Of a stretch of DNA of 64,000 nucleotides, positions 53,185 to 64,000 are shown piece after piece. The notes below the pieces were generated by a model. That model was not told where the DNA came from. It did not search any database and saw only the letters and a list, made by a program, of their open reading frames with translations. The stretch is taken from the NCBI GenBank assembly GCA_035772735.1, contig JASDFA010000002.1:1612001-1676000 (forward strand), given 5' to 3'. Each line of letters begins with the position of its first letter. Positions within the stretch are counted from its first letter, which is position 1. Position numbers and translations under genes: made by a program. The DNA comes from Datura wrightii. Its lineage: Eukaryota; Streptophyta; Magnoliopsida; Solanales; Solanaceae.

Positions 53185-54218
53185 CAGTCCAATAAGATTC
53201 TCAAGGTACTACCAGATAAGTATCCCTAACTTAGTCTTAGGCCCCAACTTCGAGCTATCAGCTTGGTAGTAGTAGTCATGTTAGACTATTTGGTGGGAGT
53301 AGGACTTAGCACCAAGAGGATCGAGGTTCCGTCGCACACAGGTTCCCAGAACTATGTTGCCACCGTAGGTTATTTTTGCCCAAATAGGCCATACAGTGAT
53401 TTTCACAGTTCATGCCTTTATACCCTGGCAAGGTATATTAGGTCCTACAAATGGGGTGTATACATCGAACTCCACATTTAGCTCATGTAGTTATATGTCG
53501 GTTATAGGCTCTCCCACTAGTTAGTACAGTCTCAGTACAGTTTGAGTTCAGTTCAGTTCAATTTAGCTCAGCTCAGTGTCTCAGATCCAAAACATGTTTA
53601 TGACCACCAACCAGGGTCATTATTGACCATATCAGTTATTTTTCAGTTGTATCAGTTTACAGTATTTCAGTTGGTCATTTAATGTCATTTCAGTTCAGTC
53701 AATTGTGCTTCATGTTTATTATGTCTCTCACTTACTCAGTACATTCAAAGTACTGACGCATACCATCCATGTTGTACTGTATCATGATACAGACGCATGT
53801 TCTCAGTCCAGCATCGTCAGTAGTTCCCACAGATGATATCATCAGCAGCATTTGGTGAGTCCACATCTTTCAAGGACGATATTTATTTTCAGTTAGTTAC
53901 TTTCAGTTAGACTTTAGAGTTAGCCGGGGGCTTGTCCCAGCAACTCATCATTGAGTAGATGGCTTTGAGACATAGATATAAATATTCAGTATTGTTTTCA
54001 GACGTATTGACAATTGTCAAATTAGACTTCTTAAATGGTTTTATTTACTTAAAACTTCCACTTATGTTTACTCAGTTAATCAGTGTAGTGATAGACCATG
54101 GGTTAGCTTGGGGTCACTTGTGGCATCAAGTATCGTGTCTCGTCCAGGGTATAGACTCGGGTCGTGACAGTCATGCAAGACCTTTAAATTTAATATTTTA
54201 TTTAAATATTTGAACTAA

Positions 54219-54864
54219 GGACCCATTTGCCCATGCGAGATGAAATCATGATATGAAATTATATGAGATGAAGTTTGAAGTTTTATTTGGACATACAATT
54301 TGAGATTTTTAAATTGTAGTCTTTCCTCATGAACATAAGAACCCTATAAATTGTAAAAACTATTCAAATTGCCCAAATTCTTATACAATCTTACCAAATA
54401 AGTAAAAGTTCATAATAAAATATAATACACTATCACAAAGTCATTCTAAAAAAAATACAACTTAAGAACTGAACTTTAGTTCAATAAAAATCAAAATGGT
54501 TGGTAAAGATTAGTGAGAGTAAATGGTAAAGGTTGGTGAGAATAAATAGTTGGCAAACTATTTTATGTCTAATATAATAGTTAGCAAAAGTTGTTTACAT
54601 TTATTAAATAAATAATTGGTAAATATAGTTGATATATATAAAATGATGGATTTTTTTTATTTTTTATTTACAAAATATAAACTTGTGGTTTAAATTTTGC
54701 ATTTGGAAAATTTCATCTCATGATTTGAAATCCCAAATCAAGCTTTTTGAAAAATTTGAGATTTCATCTCATAATTTGAAATTATGAGATGAAATCGCAT
54801 GTCCAAATGTTAATTTCATCTCATAATTTTAAATTGAGATATGAAATCGCATGTCCAAACGCCT
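54219..54864. mobile_element. 645-bp hAT-type MITE
   Basis: The left end GGACCCATTTGCCCATGCGA and the right end, reverse complement AGGCGTTTGGACATGCGA, form an imperfect terminal inverted repeat. ACTAAG flanks both sides (54214-54219 and 54865-54870), a probable target-site duplication. Subterminal GAGATGAAATC and GATTTCATCTC motifs recur in both orientations. There is no coding capacity. Confidence 0.7.
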
Positions 54865-54870
54865 ACTAAG

Positions 54871-56530
54871 TCATGTTTTAATTGAACACACTTCAACTTC
54901 TAAATAAAAATTTTTGATTCAAGTTTTGAAAAGAAATTTGCACATATTTTTATTCATCTATTAAATAGTTAAGTTAAGCAGTACATAAAATATATCGAAT
55001 GCATATAATTAAAGGACATGACATATGTATGATGTTAACTTAACTTTCAATAGAAAAATGAGAACACAGAGACAAAGAAAATCCAAAATTTAAAAACAAA
55101 AGTGTTTAAATGAAACACGTTGTTAGAAATTGAGGAGTTTAATTAAAATATGACTTAGTTCGAATGTTTAAATAAAATATTCTGATAAGTTTAAGATAAA
55201 ATTCTGTATTAAGTACTTCCATTATTGTAAATCCTTGTTTGTGATCAAGATAAGATAGGTGTCTTCAATTACTACTTTATTTTCATTCATTCACAATCTT
55301 TTACATCATAACAAATTCTTATTTCCACAAATATATTTCTTTTGTTTATTTATTTATAATAAAGCAGATAATATTAATTTATCAATATCATAATTAGTTT
55401 TAACTAAATTCAGTGTATAATAAAGTCTCTGACGAGAAGATAAAAGTAATTTATTTGTGTTGCAATAGATCTTGTCTTGTTAAATCTCTCCCTTGCCAAT
55501 GAATAATCAAGAAAGAAAAATACCCGTAGTCTTTTCTTACATTCTATAACATATGCCACGAAATGAGAAGTCTTGTTTCAAATCCAGATAAAAATCAGTT
55601 GTTTACTAATACATTTTTCTCGATTTTTTCTTTCTTTCCTTAAACGAATTTGCTGAAAAAAATCAACGTGAGTTCGTTGTAACATTGAAGGAATTTGCCG
55701 TTTCGCTGGAAGAATCAACGCAGTCTAGGCCAAACTCTTCCAAACCTAAGAATGGAGTGTACTGGTTACAGGGTGTTCATATGATTCATTGTGCCTATTA
55801 CCAGTATGTGGATGGGTCCAGATTAATTACACACGATATCATGACTATAAAATTGATATGAATTTTTTAAAAATAAATCTCCGAACCAAATCACTTACAA
55901 CCCCATAATATTAAATATACTCCGGCCCTTTTTCAACCTCGCGCATAATAAAAATTTTATACACCGAATTGCTCTTTTAATATTAAAAATATGATTAGTC
56001 GGCTACCGACTTGCAAGTCCCCATAATTTTGCACCATCTGTTTCAGGTGGATGTGATCCATTATGGGCGCCTTCAAACTCGTTTACTCAATAGTATCACA
56101 CTGCCCTACTGACTTTGACTTCTACTTTATAGATATTTTAGCCATCAATTTCACAAGACGTGTTCTTTCATCTGTCTCAGAAGGACCATTCATCAAAGAG
56201 TTTAAGATACCTGCATATATAATTTATAATAAACGCGGGATATTTTGTCCATCGAAATATTTCCATTAGGTTTATCTAAATTATTATCCCCCACCTTTAG
56301 TACTTAACTGAGATTGTGTCAGACTAAGTCTATTCTCCGAACACTCAACAGCCCTTTCTGTGAGGAGATTCTGTTTCCATTTTTTTTCACTTATACGTAC
56401 ATTCCTCTTTCAATTTCTTTTTCACTTATTCTCCTTTTTCTTGATTCTTATATCCTTTTTAATTTATTCCAGCATATCTCTATTCCTATTCATTTTTCTT
56501 CTCTTTGTTCAAGATACCATTTTTTTGCAT
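54871..56530. other. Upstream region of the glucanase gene
   Basis: AT-rich to about 56.2 kb, with a TATA-like ATATATAATTTATAATAAAC near 56215, then a CT-rich stretch that is probably the start of the leader. No gene was seen. Confidence 0.4.
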
Positions 56531-56832
56531 CAATAAGTCATTGGATTTCCAAGATTCTGCTTACCCATCAACCAAATTCACTATCTTTTTCAATAAAAAT
56601 CTTTCTTTTAGTGAAAAGATTGAAACTTTGCACTCTGAGAATATTGGGTATTTCAGCATCTCAGTTTTCTTGTCAAAATTCCTATTCCATTTTTTTTTTT
56701 CCAACAATAAGTCACTTGGATTTCCAAGATTCTACTTAACCATCAGCCAAATCCATTGTTTTTGGGTACAATATCCTTCTTTTAGTGAAAAGATTGAATC
56801 TTTTTCTTGTGAGAATATTGGGTATTTCAGCT
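56531..56832 (+). repeat. 174-bp tandem duplication in the glucanase leader
   Basis: The phrases CAATAAGTCA.TTGGATTTCC, TTTTAGTGAAAAGATTGAA and GAGAATATTGGGTATTTCAGC occur in two copies starting at 56531 and 56705, in register. The second copy ends about 35 bases before the ATG at 56866. Confidence 0.85.
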
Positions 56833-56865
56833 TTGTGCTCCCCTGTTTTCCTTCTCTTGAAAAAC

Positions 56866-59779
56866 ATGTTGAAGCTAGGGGTTTTAGTATTAGTTTTTGT
56901 GGGTTATTGGGTTGATCATAAAATATGTGTTGAAGGCTTAGGAGTAAACTGGGGAACAATGGCAACACACATGTTGGAGCCTAAAATAGTGGTGCAAATG
57001 TTGAAGGACAATGGTATTAAGAAAGTGAAGCTGTTTGATGCAGATAAATCCACCATGGATGCACTTGCAGGTACTCTACAAGTCTGTCATCAAGTTCGGC
57101 AGAATCCAGTAGCTTTGGTCCAGATTGTGTCCATTCAATCCGGAACCTATAAACTCAAAATTTTAGTTTCGCCTCTGCAGGTACTGATATTGAAGTTATG
57201 GTTGCAATTCCCAATGATCAACTTCTTGCTATGACTGATTATGGTCGAGCTAAAGATTGGGTCAGACGCAATGTCACCCGTTACAATTTCAAAGATGGTG
57301 TCAACATCAAGTAAAGATTACATCTAAATTTTTTCTCCTCCTTTCATTTCCCATTCCTGTGTGTGGATTGTTTTCTGCTGCATTTACTGTTTCTTTTGTA
57401 GCAGTTGTGCCCCAGTCAGTTTGTGTATTTTTACACTATTCTACCGAATATCTGCTATCGCCCCTTTCTCTCTTTCTTTCTTCATCTCCGAACTAGCTTG
57501 CCCCCATGTCAACTATTTTATCGGAACATTTCTTAATCTTTTATCAACACAGCTACATTAACACGGGGCAAAACTCAGTAATTTTAGCTCAAATGTTGTA
57601 TTTATGTTAAAGACTTCATTTAGTATGTACAAAATTATCTATCCAGAATCCATTAAGTAAACAAAATTGAGGTTCAGAACCCGTAAATTAAAGATCCTGG
57701 CTCTGCCTACATTGTAACTTTGTCCTGCAAGACTTGAGCAGATAAGAAGATATCACGTAGTGTCTTTTATTTCTGTTGATCGATTTGAACTTTGTTCTCA
57801 CATGATTTTTATCAACTTGGTTAACTACTAGGCTAATAACGTTTTACCGTTCATTTTTACTTGCATGGTTGCAATTATATTTCCTTCAAGTCAAATTACT
57901 TCATCTTTTGAGCTTGGAATCCTGTTATTGCTATGTTTATGAGCTATCTGGTTGTTGATTGATTTATCAAAAAGCTAGCAACTTCTGTTTGCATTCAGTT
58001 ATTGTAACTTTGTTCTTGTTCTACGCTACTTTCATGTGATCTATGCTGACAGTTTATTTAGAGTCCGCGATTCAGAATGAACGTGATCTTATTATATTAT
58101 CCTATTATAAAGTATTAAATTCTATCTCCTTTTTTCATTCTCCGGTACTATCTCCATGTGCTGTGTTCCTGAAAAAGTAAATGCAAGATATTTGGATCTG
58201 TGCATTGAATTGAGGGTCTATTTTATTTGGTCCAGCACTTTATGATACCAATGGTCCAATTTGCCTTAAATGTTGTGTCTTCAGTTAGCAAAATGTATTA
58301 AACAAGCTCAATCAGTATTTGCAAGTTGAAGTGTGGCCATTACTATTTGCATATGCTGAACTTCCATATTTCGAACTACTGATGAAATATTGAAAAACTT
58401 AATTTGAAGATAGTATTTCGAGTGAAATAATGGTTCTCGTTCAACTTTTTTAACGTGAAATTCATGTCCAAGTACTCGTTTTATCAACTTGAACCAAATA
58501 TTGTCTGAACGCCTACTTAGTCTCGTGCATTTTGAACTGTCTGCAGATATGTGGCTGTTGGTAATGAGCCTTTCTTGACAGCTTACAACAACTCCTTTGT
58601 GAACTCAACCTTCCCAGCTCTGCAAAACATCCAAAATGCACTTAACGAAGCCGGAGTTGGGGACTCCATAAAAGCAACTGTACCGCTAAATGCTGATGTC
58701 TATTTTTCACCAGAGTCTAATCCTGTACCTTCTGCTGGTAGATTTCGGACCGATATTGCTGAACTAATGACACAGATTGTTGAATTCATGAGCAAGAACC
58801 AAGCACCCTTTACAGTAAACATTTACCCCTTTCTAAGTCTTTATGCCAATGAGCATTTCCCTATTGACTTTGCCTTCTTTGATGGTGCTCCTAGCCCTGT
58901 ACTCGATAATGGGGTCGAATACACCAACGTATTCGACGCCAACTTTGATACCCTGTACTCAGCCTTAAAAGCAGTAGGTTATGGGAACCTGGCCATTCTA
59001 GTTGGAGAAGTCGGTTGGCCTACAGACGGCGACAAAAACGCTAACTTAAACAACGCGTATAGGTTCTACAGAGGTTTACTAGCAAAACTTGCATCCAACA
59101 AAGGTAGGTTATTTCTCTCAATGGTTTTGTATTATTTCTTATATGGTGGATTGCTCATCCATGTCTGATTTATCGTCTTTTAAGGTCTGCTTCCTTAGCT
59201 TCCACATGACACCAGATTATTTTAACCTTAACAGGAACACCCCTTAGGCCTGGATACATTGAAGTTTACTTATTTGGTCTCATTGATGAGGATGCTAAAA
59301 GCATTGCTCCTGGTAATTTCGAGCGCCACTGGGGGATTTTTCGATACGATGGACAACCAAAGTTTCCTATGGACATATCAGGACAAGGACAAGATAGACA
59401 TTTAGTTGCTGCCAAAAATGTGCAATATCTGCCCAAAAGATGGTGTATGCTGAATCCAAATGCTAAAGATTTGAGCAAACTTGCTGATAACATTGACTAT
59501 GCTTGTACATTTTCAGATTGTACAGCATTAGGATATGGTTCTTCTTGCAATAATTTGGATGCTTATGGAAATGCATCATATGCATTTAATATGTATTATC
59601 AAGTTCAAAATCAGTTGGATTTGAGTTGTGATTTTCAAGGACTTGCAATGGTGACTGACAAGAATTTATCTCAAGGGACTTGTAATTTTATTATTCAGAC
59701 AGGTAAATACTCTTTTTCACACAAGGTTTTGCCAGGGATTGTTGTGTTGTTAAGTGGCTTCACATTTCTTTTACTGTAG
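56866..59779 (+). CDS. GPI-anchored beta-1,3-glucanase, GH17 + X8
   Basis: Four exons, 56866-57070, 57181-57310, 58547-59103 and 59235-59779, give 478 residues. ATG 56866 is the first in frame and opens a signal peptide ([15 protein letters not shown]), with mature [12 protein letters not shown] following. The GH17 catalytic pair is visible: Glu119 in AVGNEPF (acid/base) and Glu266 in [11 protein letters not shown] (nucleophile). Residues 367-447 form an X8/CBM43 domain with six cysteines (368, 388, 393, 402, 429, 447), beginning RWCMLNP. The C terminus is hydrophobic ([17 protein letters not shown]), a GPI-attachment signal. The enzyme should cut callose at the cell surface or at plasmodesmata. 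Its type resembles Arabidopsis glucan endo-1,3-beta-glucosidases 5, 6 and 8. Intron 2 is 1.2 kb. The leader carries a tandem duplication. Confidence 0.95.
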
Positions 59780-61022
59780 ATATAGATATCAATGTGTAGA
59801 TAAATTTACAAATATGTTGTTTCTTGATCAATTTATTTGAGGGATTGTATTCAAGACTATAGGGTATATCACCCTTCAATAAAAGTTCACCGGATCTTGT
59901 GTTTTTGGGTTTCAATTCTCGGCTTTCTTTGTGATTCAACTTTACAATTTTGCGATTCTACTATTCAAAAAGACTCAATTTTTCCCTCTGTTATACTATC
60001 CAGACAAATCAACGTTACCTAAGCGTCCAAAAGTTCACATGGCATGCTATATTTGCCCTGATTGAGCAGCGTAGGGAAAAATTTAAATTTTTTTTATCAA
60101 CGTAAGAGAGAGACGGATTTATAATTATGTGTTACAAAAACTTTACTGCACAACTAATTTTTTTTTTTTCACATTAGTTAAAACCCATAGGCAAAATATC
60201 AAACTAGCTAGCTAGTATTGGAATACCACATTCGGTGTTTTCCTTAAATCAGATTATCTAACGTAAGAATTACAAATTAAATTAAAAATATATATCACTT
60301 AATAATAAACATCAACCTACAAATCATATCAATATCATATAGTAAGATAGGAGATGGATTTTATGGTTCATTACAAATATTTTTCTAATTAGATGATATT
60401 TTATATCAAAAATTGATATATAACAATGACAACTAAAGTATAGTACATTCTTTTTAAATCAAATCATAAATGATCATAAATTCATAGCTCCAACAGATTT
60501 TTAAAGTCGGTCAACTTTCCCATTTGCTATAAATTTTACTATTATCTATATTAATAAGGTAGAACGGAACTTTATAAATTACTATCAATAAACAATATAA
60601 GCCGTTACATGTGTCGATGGCAGATTCATGATTATCCTGTATCACGATATTAGTCAATATTATTGATATTGCTATTATCGATATTAATAAGGTAAAACGA
60701 AACTTCATAAATTACAATCAATAAATAATATAAGCCGTTACGTGTGTCGATTGCAGATTCATGATTAGCCCGTATCACGTCATTAGGCACTGCCTCATTT
60801 GGACGGAAAATAATAGAACTATATATTGTTGACTGAATCGCAGGCCCCACTGTCCAAAATATACTGATCTTTTTCATATTTCCCTGAAAAGAGAAAAAGA
60901 TAGAAATTGAATGACATTTTCGCATAAACGACGTCGTTAATCTGATTTTCTAAATTTTCTTCCCTCCTCTCCGTCCATAGCGCTCCGCGAAACCCTAGAT
61001 CGTAATTCAATTTCCGACGACA
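59780..61022. other. Glucanase 3' flank and ING2 promoter
   Basis: AT-rich 3' flank to about 60.5 kb, then the 133-bp tandem duplication and the ING2 leader. AAACCCTAG (telo-box) at 60990-60998 lies 25 bases before the ING2 ATG. No gene was seen. Confidence 0.5.
60541..60806. repeat. 133-bp tandem duplication upstream of ING2
   Basis: Copies at 60541-60673 and 60674-60806 share ATATTAATAAGGTA.AACG.AACTT, AATATAAGCCGTTAC.TGTGT and GCAGATTCATGATTA. They differ at a modest number of bases. The second copy ends about 215 bp before the ING2 start codon. Confidence 0.85.
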
Positions 61023-63987
61023 ATGGCAATCGCCAGAACCGGTGTTTTCGTCGATGATTACTTGGAATGTAAGTTCCCTTATGGAATTAATCTTTATTTT
61101 TTCGATTTACTTTTGTACTTTTTTACCTTGTGAAGTTTGTAATATGAATTTCAAAGTTAATGGGTTGATTTTTACATCAACAGATTCGAGCACATTGCCT
61201 GCTGAGCTTCAGAGGCTTCTTAACACCATTAGAGAGCTGGATGAGCGGTCACAAGGTATTTCCTTTTCCTCATCATCCTCAATCATGGGGTTGTAAAAAT
61301 AAACTAACTTGTATACACTCACAGTTTAACTTTTTTAAATACATAATCGTTATATTTTGTCTGTTATGGCAGGTTAGTTGATTTTTTTTCCTGGTTACCA
61401 ACTTGCAATTATAGATAGTTACTTGTAATTGTCTTTTAAATTACCTGATACCTAAAGCTGTCAATGTATAAGAACAAACCAAAAACAGCGGAATGCTCCT
61501 GTTATCTCAATTTTTTAAGGGAAGTTTGACTGGTCACGGAGTTCAGGGAAGTGGAAAATGGGATTGTAAAGGTTAAATATTTTCTATATATAGAATGTGT
61601 TGAGCTTTATGGGACAGACAACAAAAGAAAGAGTCCCAGAAAAAAAAGGGAATTAACGGATTATGCTATGGCTTTACATTATGATTTCTTAGTTGCAGTT
61701 TTTTTATTTTGTTTTTTTTAAAAGTTTATAAGTTTAGTAGTGTAATGGGTGTACAATCTGTAATATGAAATGGAAAATGAAGGAATAATAAATCAGACTA
61801 GGCAGCAGACCAATTACTGCCTAGGATTAGCCTCTCAGAGTCAGGGATCAAGGAAATATAATTATGATGATGATGAGGCTTTTGAGAAGTTGAGGAAGGA
61901 GATTGAAGCAAACCAGGACAATGCGTTAAGCCTTTGCACTGAGAAGGTTTTACTTGCTCGACAAGCTCATGATATTGTAAGCTTCTTATCATATTCAGCT
62001 TCTCGCTGCTCTGTTTAATTCCTCAAAGTCTTATTGTCCCTGTTTCTTGGATCTTGCCCTTTTGCTGTACTTCAAAGTGATTCTGTAACTATTGTGTTCA
62101 TCTTTTTGTGCTTCTATGATGAATCTTTTTGAACTCTCTTCTAACAAGCACCAAGCAAGCATAACTGAGAACTTCTCTGATTATGTTTTTTTCTTGCTAT
62201 TTGGCATGTTTAAGTCTATCTTCTTTTTCAAGATGCATAAAAAAAAATTGTAATGGTTTAGTTGAAGGTTAGGACTTCCATACCATTTTAGCTTTTTTTT
62301 TTTTCTTTTTTAACTTGAGTGTAACATGCCATTGCTGCCAACCTCCCTATTACTGATAATGCTTTTTGGTAAAATTCTTTGTGGCTTATCCTTCTTGACA
62401 TATCTGTTATCTGTTAATACCATTAGTGAAGTTTGTCAAGAGGGACCAAGACTCAAGGATGAAGAATTAATGTGTTAGACTAGAAAATGAAATGAGTTGC
62501 ATCTTCAATGTGAAATAGTGCAGAAAAAGTTAGTAAACTAATAAATGAATTGAATAGTGAGGGGAAAAAAGGTTTAAATAACATTTCAACTGGCCATAAT
62601 GACTCAAAATACAACAGATTCTTCTCTTGCTTGCCAAATTACTAAATCTTTTGCAGATTATCCAAAAAGTTTCTCTCGGGTACAGGATTTGTATGGCATT
62701 ACTTTCTTCCTAGACATTTATCTACCACATTCTTTTTGTCAGAAGTGGACTAATTGTAATGTTTTCTTCTTTCTCTGTCAATTAAGTTTCAAGTTCTCTT
62801 GAAACTAATGATAACCCCTTGCTGTCACAGGATCTTCTCACTGTGAAATTTATAATGATTGCATTGGCATTTGTTTCAGTTTTCATTGCTAAACTTAATA
62901 GTTGGATAATTTGATCATCCTTTTAACTGAAATTCTTTCTTTCGGATGGTAAGACTCCTAACTCTTCTGCTTTCTTCTTTCAGATAGATAGCCACATCAA
63001 GCGCTTAGATGAAGATCTTACCAACTTTGCTGAAGATCTTAAGCAAGGTGCACTAAATGTTTCTGGACTCTTAGCATGTGCTCCAATATTCTTGGGAAGT
63101 AATCAATGGATTTCATCAAACTGTGATGTGTCTCCGAAGCTTTACTTTAATAAAGCACTCTTCATAGAGAAAACTTTTGCTCTAATAATGCACTCCTCAA
63201 TAGAGCAAAGCTTTGAAGACACATCAAATTTTTCTCTATGGGTTTCATCAACATTTGATGCGTCCAAGCTTTGCTGTAATAAAGCACTCTTCATTAGAGT
63301 AAAAGCTTCATGGTTTATGCCTCAGGCAGCACCTTGGATTTACCTTCCACGCTCTTAAACATAGTAAATGTAATGTTATGTTTGGTATCTTCTTTATTGG
63401 GTATTGGGACTTTTTAGGTGGTAATAACTGATAACCCCTTAGAATTTTGGTTTCGTAGCAATACAAGGTTCAATCCCTCTTTCCTAAACCGATGAAATGT
63501 AACAGTCAACGTCTTTCTTTTTTCCTTTAGTTCTTCTTTGACTTTTGGACCTCTGCAGAGGGAAAGCTACCTGCAGATGAACCTCCTATCCTTCCTCCAT
63601 TACCTTTGGTCCTTAAGAGTGAGAAGCGCAAAGGACCGTATATAACACCTCAATCAAAGAAGTTTGAGTACAGAGACTGGGATTGGGACCGAGAACGTGA
63701 CAGAGATTATGATCTTATGCCTCCTCCTGGCAGTCATAAGAAAGATTTTGCTTCTCCTGTTGATGTTGATCAAACCATTGATCCAAATGAACCCACCTAC
63801 TGTGTGTGCCATCAGGTCTCAATTTCTGATAGCTCAATTTGCTTTTATGTTCTAAATTAGCTGATGTATGATTATAGCTCTACAATTATCATGCACTGTA
63901 TTATTGAGGACAAATGTTTTGCTCACTTCTGGCTTGTTGATTGTTCAGGTTTCCTTTGGGGACATGATTGCTTGCGACAATGAAAAT
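61023..63987 (+). CDS. ING2: ING2-type PHD-finger histone reader (5' part)
   Basis: Six exons are inside the window: 61023-61068, 61184-61255, 61783-61976, 62984-63047, 63559-63815 and 63949-63987, in phase, 224 residues. The gene continues past the window edge. The N-terminal ING domain starts [20 protein letters not shown] and goes through [29 protein letters not shown] and [19 protein letters not shown] charged linker follows ([20 protein letters not shown]), then the start of the PHD finger, [21 protein letters not shown], with the first zinc ligands. This matches plant ING2 (At1g54390 type) rather than ING1. ING2 PHD fingers bind H3K4me2/3 and the ING domain links to histone acetyltransferase complexes in the nucleus. 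The rest of the PHD finger is off the end. Confidence 0.95.
63125..63225. repeat. Inverted repeat in ING2 intron 4
   Basis: GATGTGTCTCCGAAGCTTT (63125-63143) and AAAGCTTTGAAGACACATC (63207-63225) pair at 17 of 19 positions around a 63-bp loop. A third related stretch (GATGCGTCCAAGCTTTG) follows at about 63259. This looks like a small foldback or MITE remnant. Confidence 0.6.
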
Positions 63988-64000
63988 GTAGGTTCCTGTT

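Larger units (their letters stand above)
51134..54169 (+). mobile_element. Solo-LTR-like Ty3/gypsy element, about 3.0 kb
   Basis: The left end TGTAACATCCC and the right end GGGTCGTGACA form an imperfect TG...CA inverted terminus typical of gypsy chromovirus LTRs in Solanaceae. The body has phrases I associate with such LTRs, for example ACGACTCGT repeats in the first 600 bp and GGGGGCTTGTCCCAGCAACT near the end. No gag or pol of its own is present and no second LTR is seen, so it is best read as a solo LTR or a deleted element. The expected 5-bp target duplication was not found (ATCTC against GTCAT), so one border may be altered. Confidence 0.5.

Noticed and set aside
45736..60806. The two 133-bp tandem duplications (SIP1 intron, ING2 upstream) as one repeat family
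   Set aside because: The period is equal but the sequences are not related, so the match is coincidence.

Overview
The window is nuclear DNA from a flowering plant. Genes are widely spaced and split by GT-AG introns, and the intergenic DNA is AT-rich and full of MITE-like elements, (TA)n tracts and retrotransposon pieces. The style of the dispersed repeats (hAT-type MITEs with GGCGTTTGGACATG ends, a Ty3/gypsy LTR ending GGGTCGTGACA) suggests a Solanaceae genome such as tomato or potato. That assignment is an inference, because no database search was possible. I assembled the gene models by hand from splice consensus, reading phase and recalled family sequences.

Layout from left to right. (1) 1-972, +: 3' end of a PPR596-type pentatricopeptide gene. 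(2) 1943-2623, -: a 59-aa conserved-looking one-helix protein, with a 5'UTR exon near 4.3 kb and TCP-type Site II promoter motifs. (3) 5573-12876, +: DP, the E2F dimerisation partner, nine exons. (4) 12.9-18.3 kb: gene-free DNA with MITEs, (TA)n tracts and a G-box palindrome. (5) 18313-18777, +: a SIB1-like VQ-motif protein. (6) 18.8-23.4 kb: gene-poor, with a SINE-like candidate and a decayed coding relic. (7) 25581-26861, +: LSM6. (8) 27658-28568, +: an unrecognised 167-aa protein. (9) 29590-33006, +: a MORN-type phosphatidylinositol-4-phosphate 5-kinase. (10) 34073-40052, +: a TURAN/ALG1-type mannosyltransferase, 17 exons, the last intron apparently GC-AG. (11) 41762-43606, +: a plastid-type tryptophan/tyrosine permease-like carrier. 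(12) 44507-48560, -: a SIP1-class aquaporin, with a second intact copy of its first exon at 50456-50749. (13) 51134-54169: a solo-LTR-like element with a copia fragment inside, then a 645-bp MITE. (14) 56866-59779, +: a GPI-anchored GH17 beta-1,3-glucanase with an X8 domain. (15) 61023 to the window end, +: an ING2-type PHD-finger gene, cut by the window edge.

The genes are mostly unrelated housekeeping or regulatory loci, as expected in a plant chromosome arm, and I see no operon or dedicated multi-gene system. The most interesting structure is the aquaporin locus. One shared set of exons 2 and 3 lies downstream of two intact first exons, each 294 nt, ending in the same phase and about 80% identical in protein. 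Each also has a related upstream segment. This could be an alternative-promoter, alternative-first-exon gene, or a very recent partial duplication. Other items worth checking are the short upstream ORFs on DP, the GC-AG intron of the mannosyltransferase, the open retained intron of the permease, tandem duplications in the leader or promoter of the glucanase and ING genes, and the two small uncharacterised proteins.
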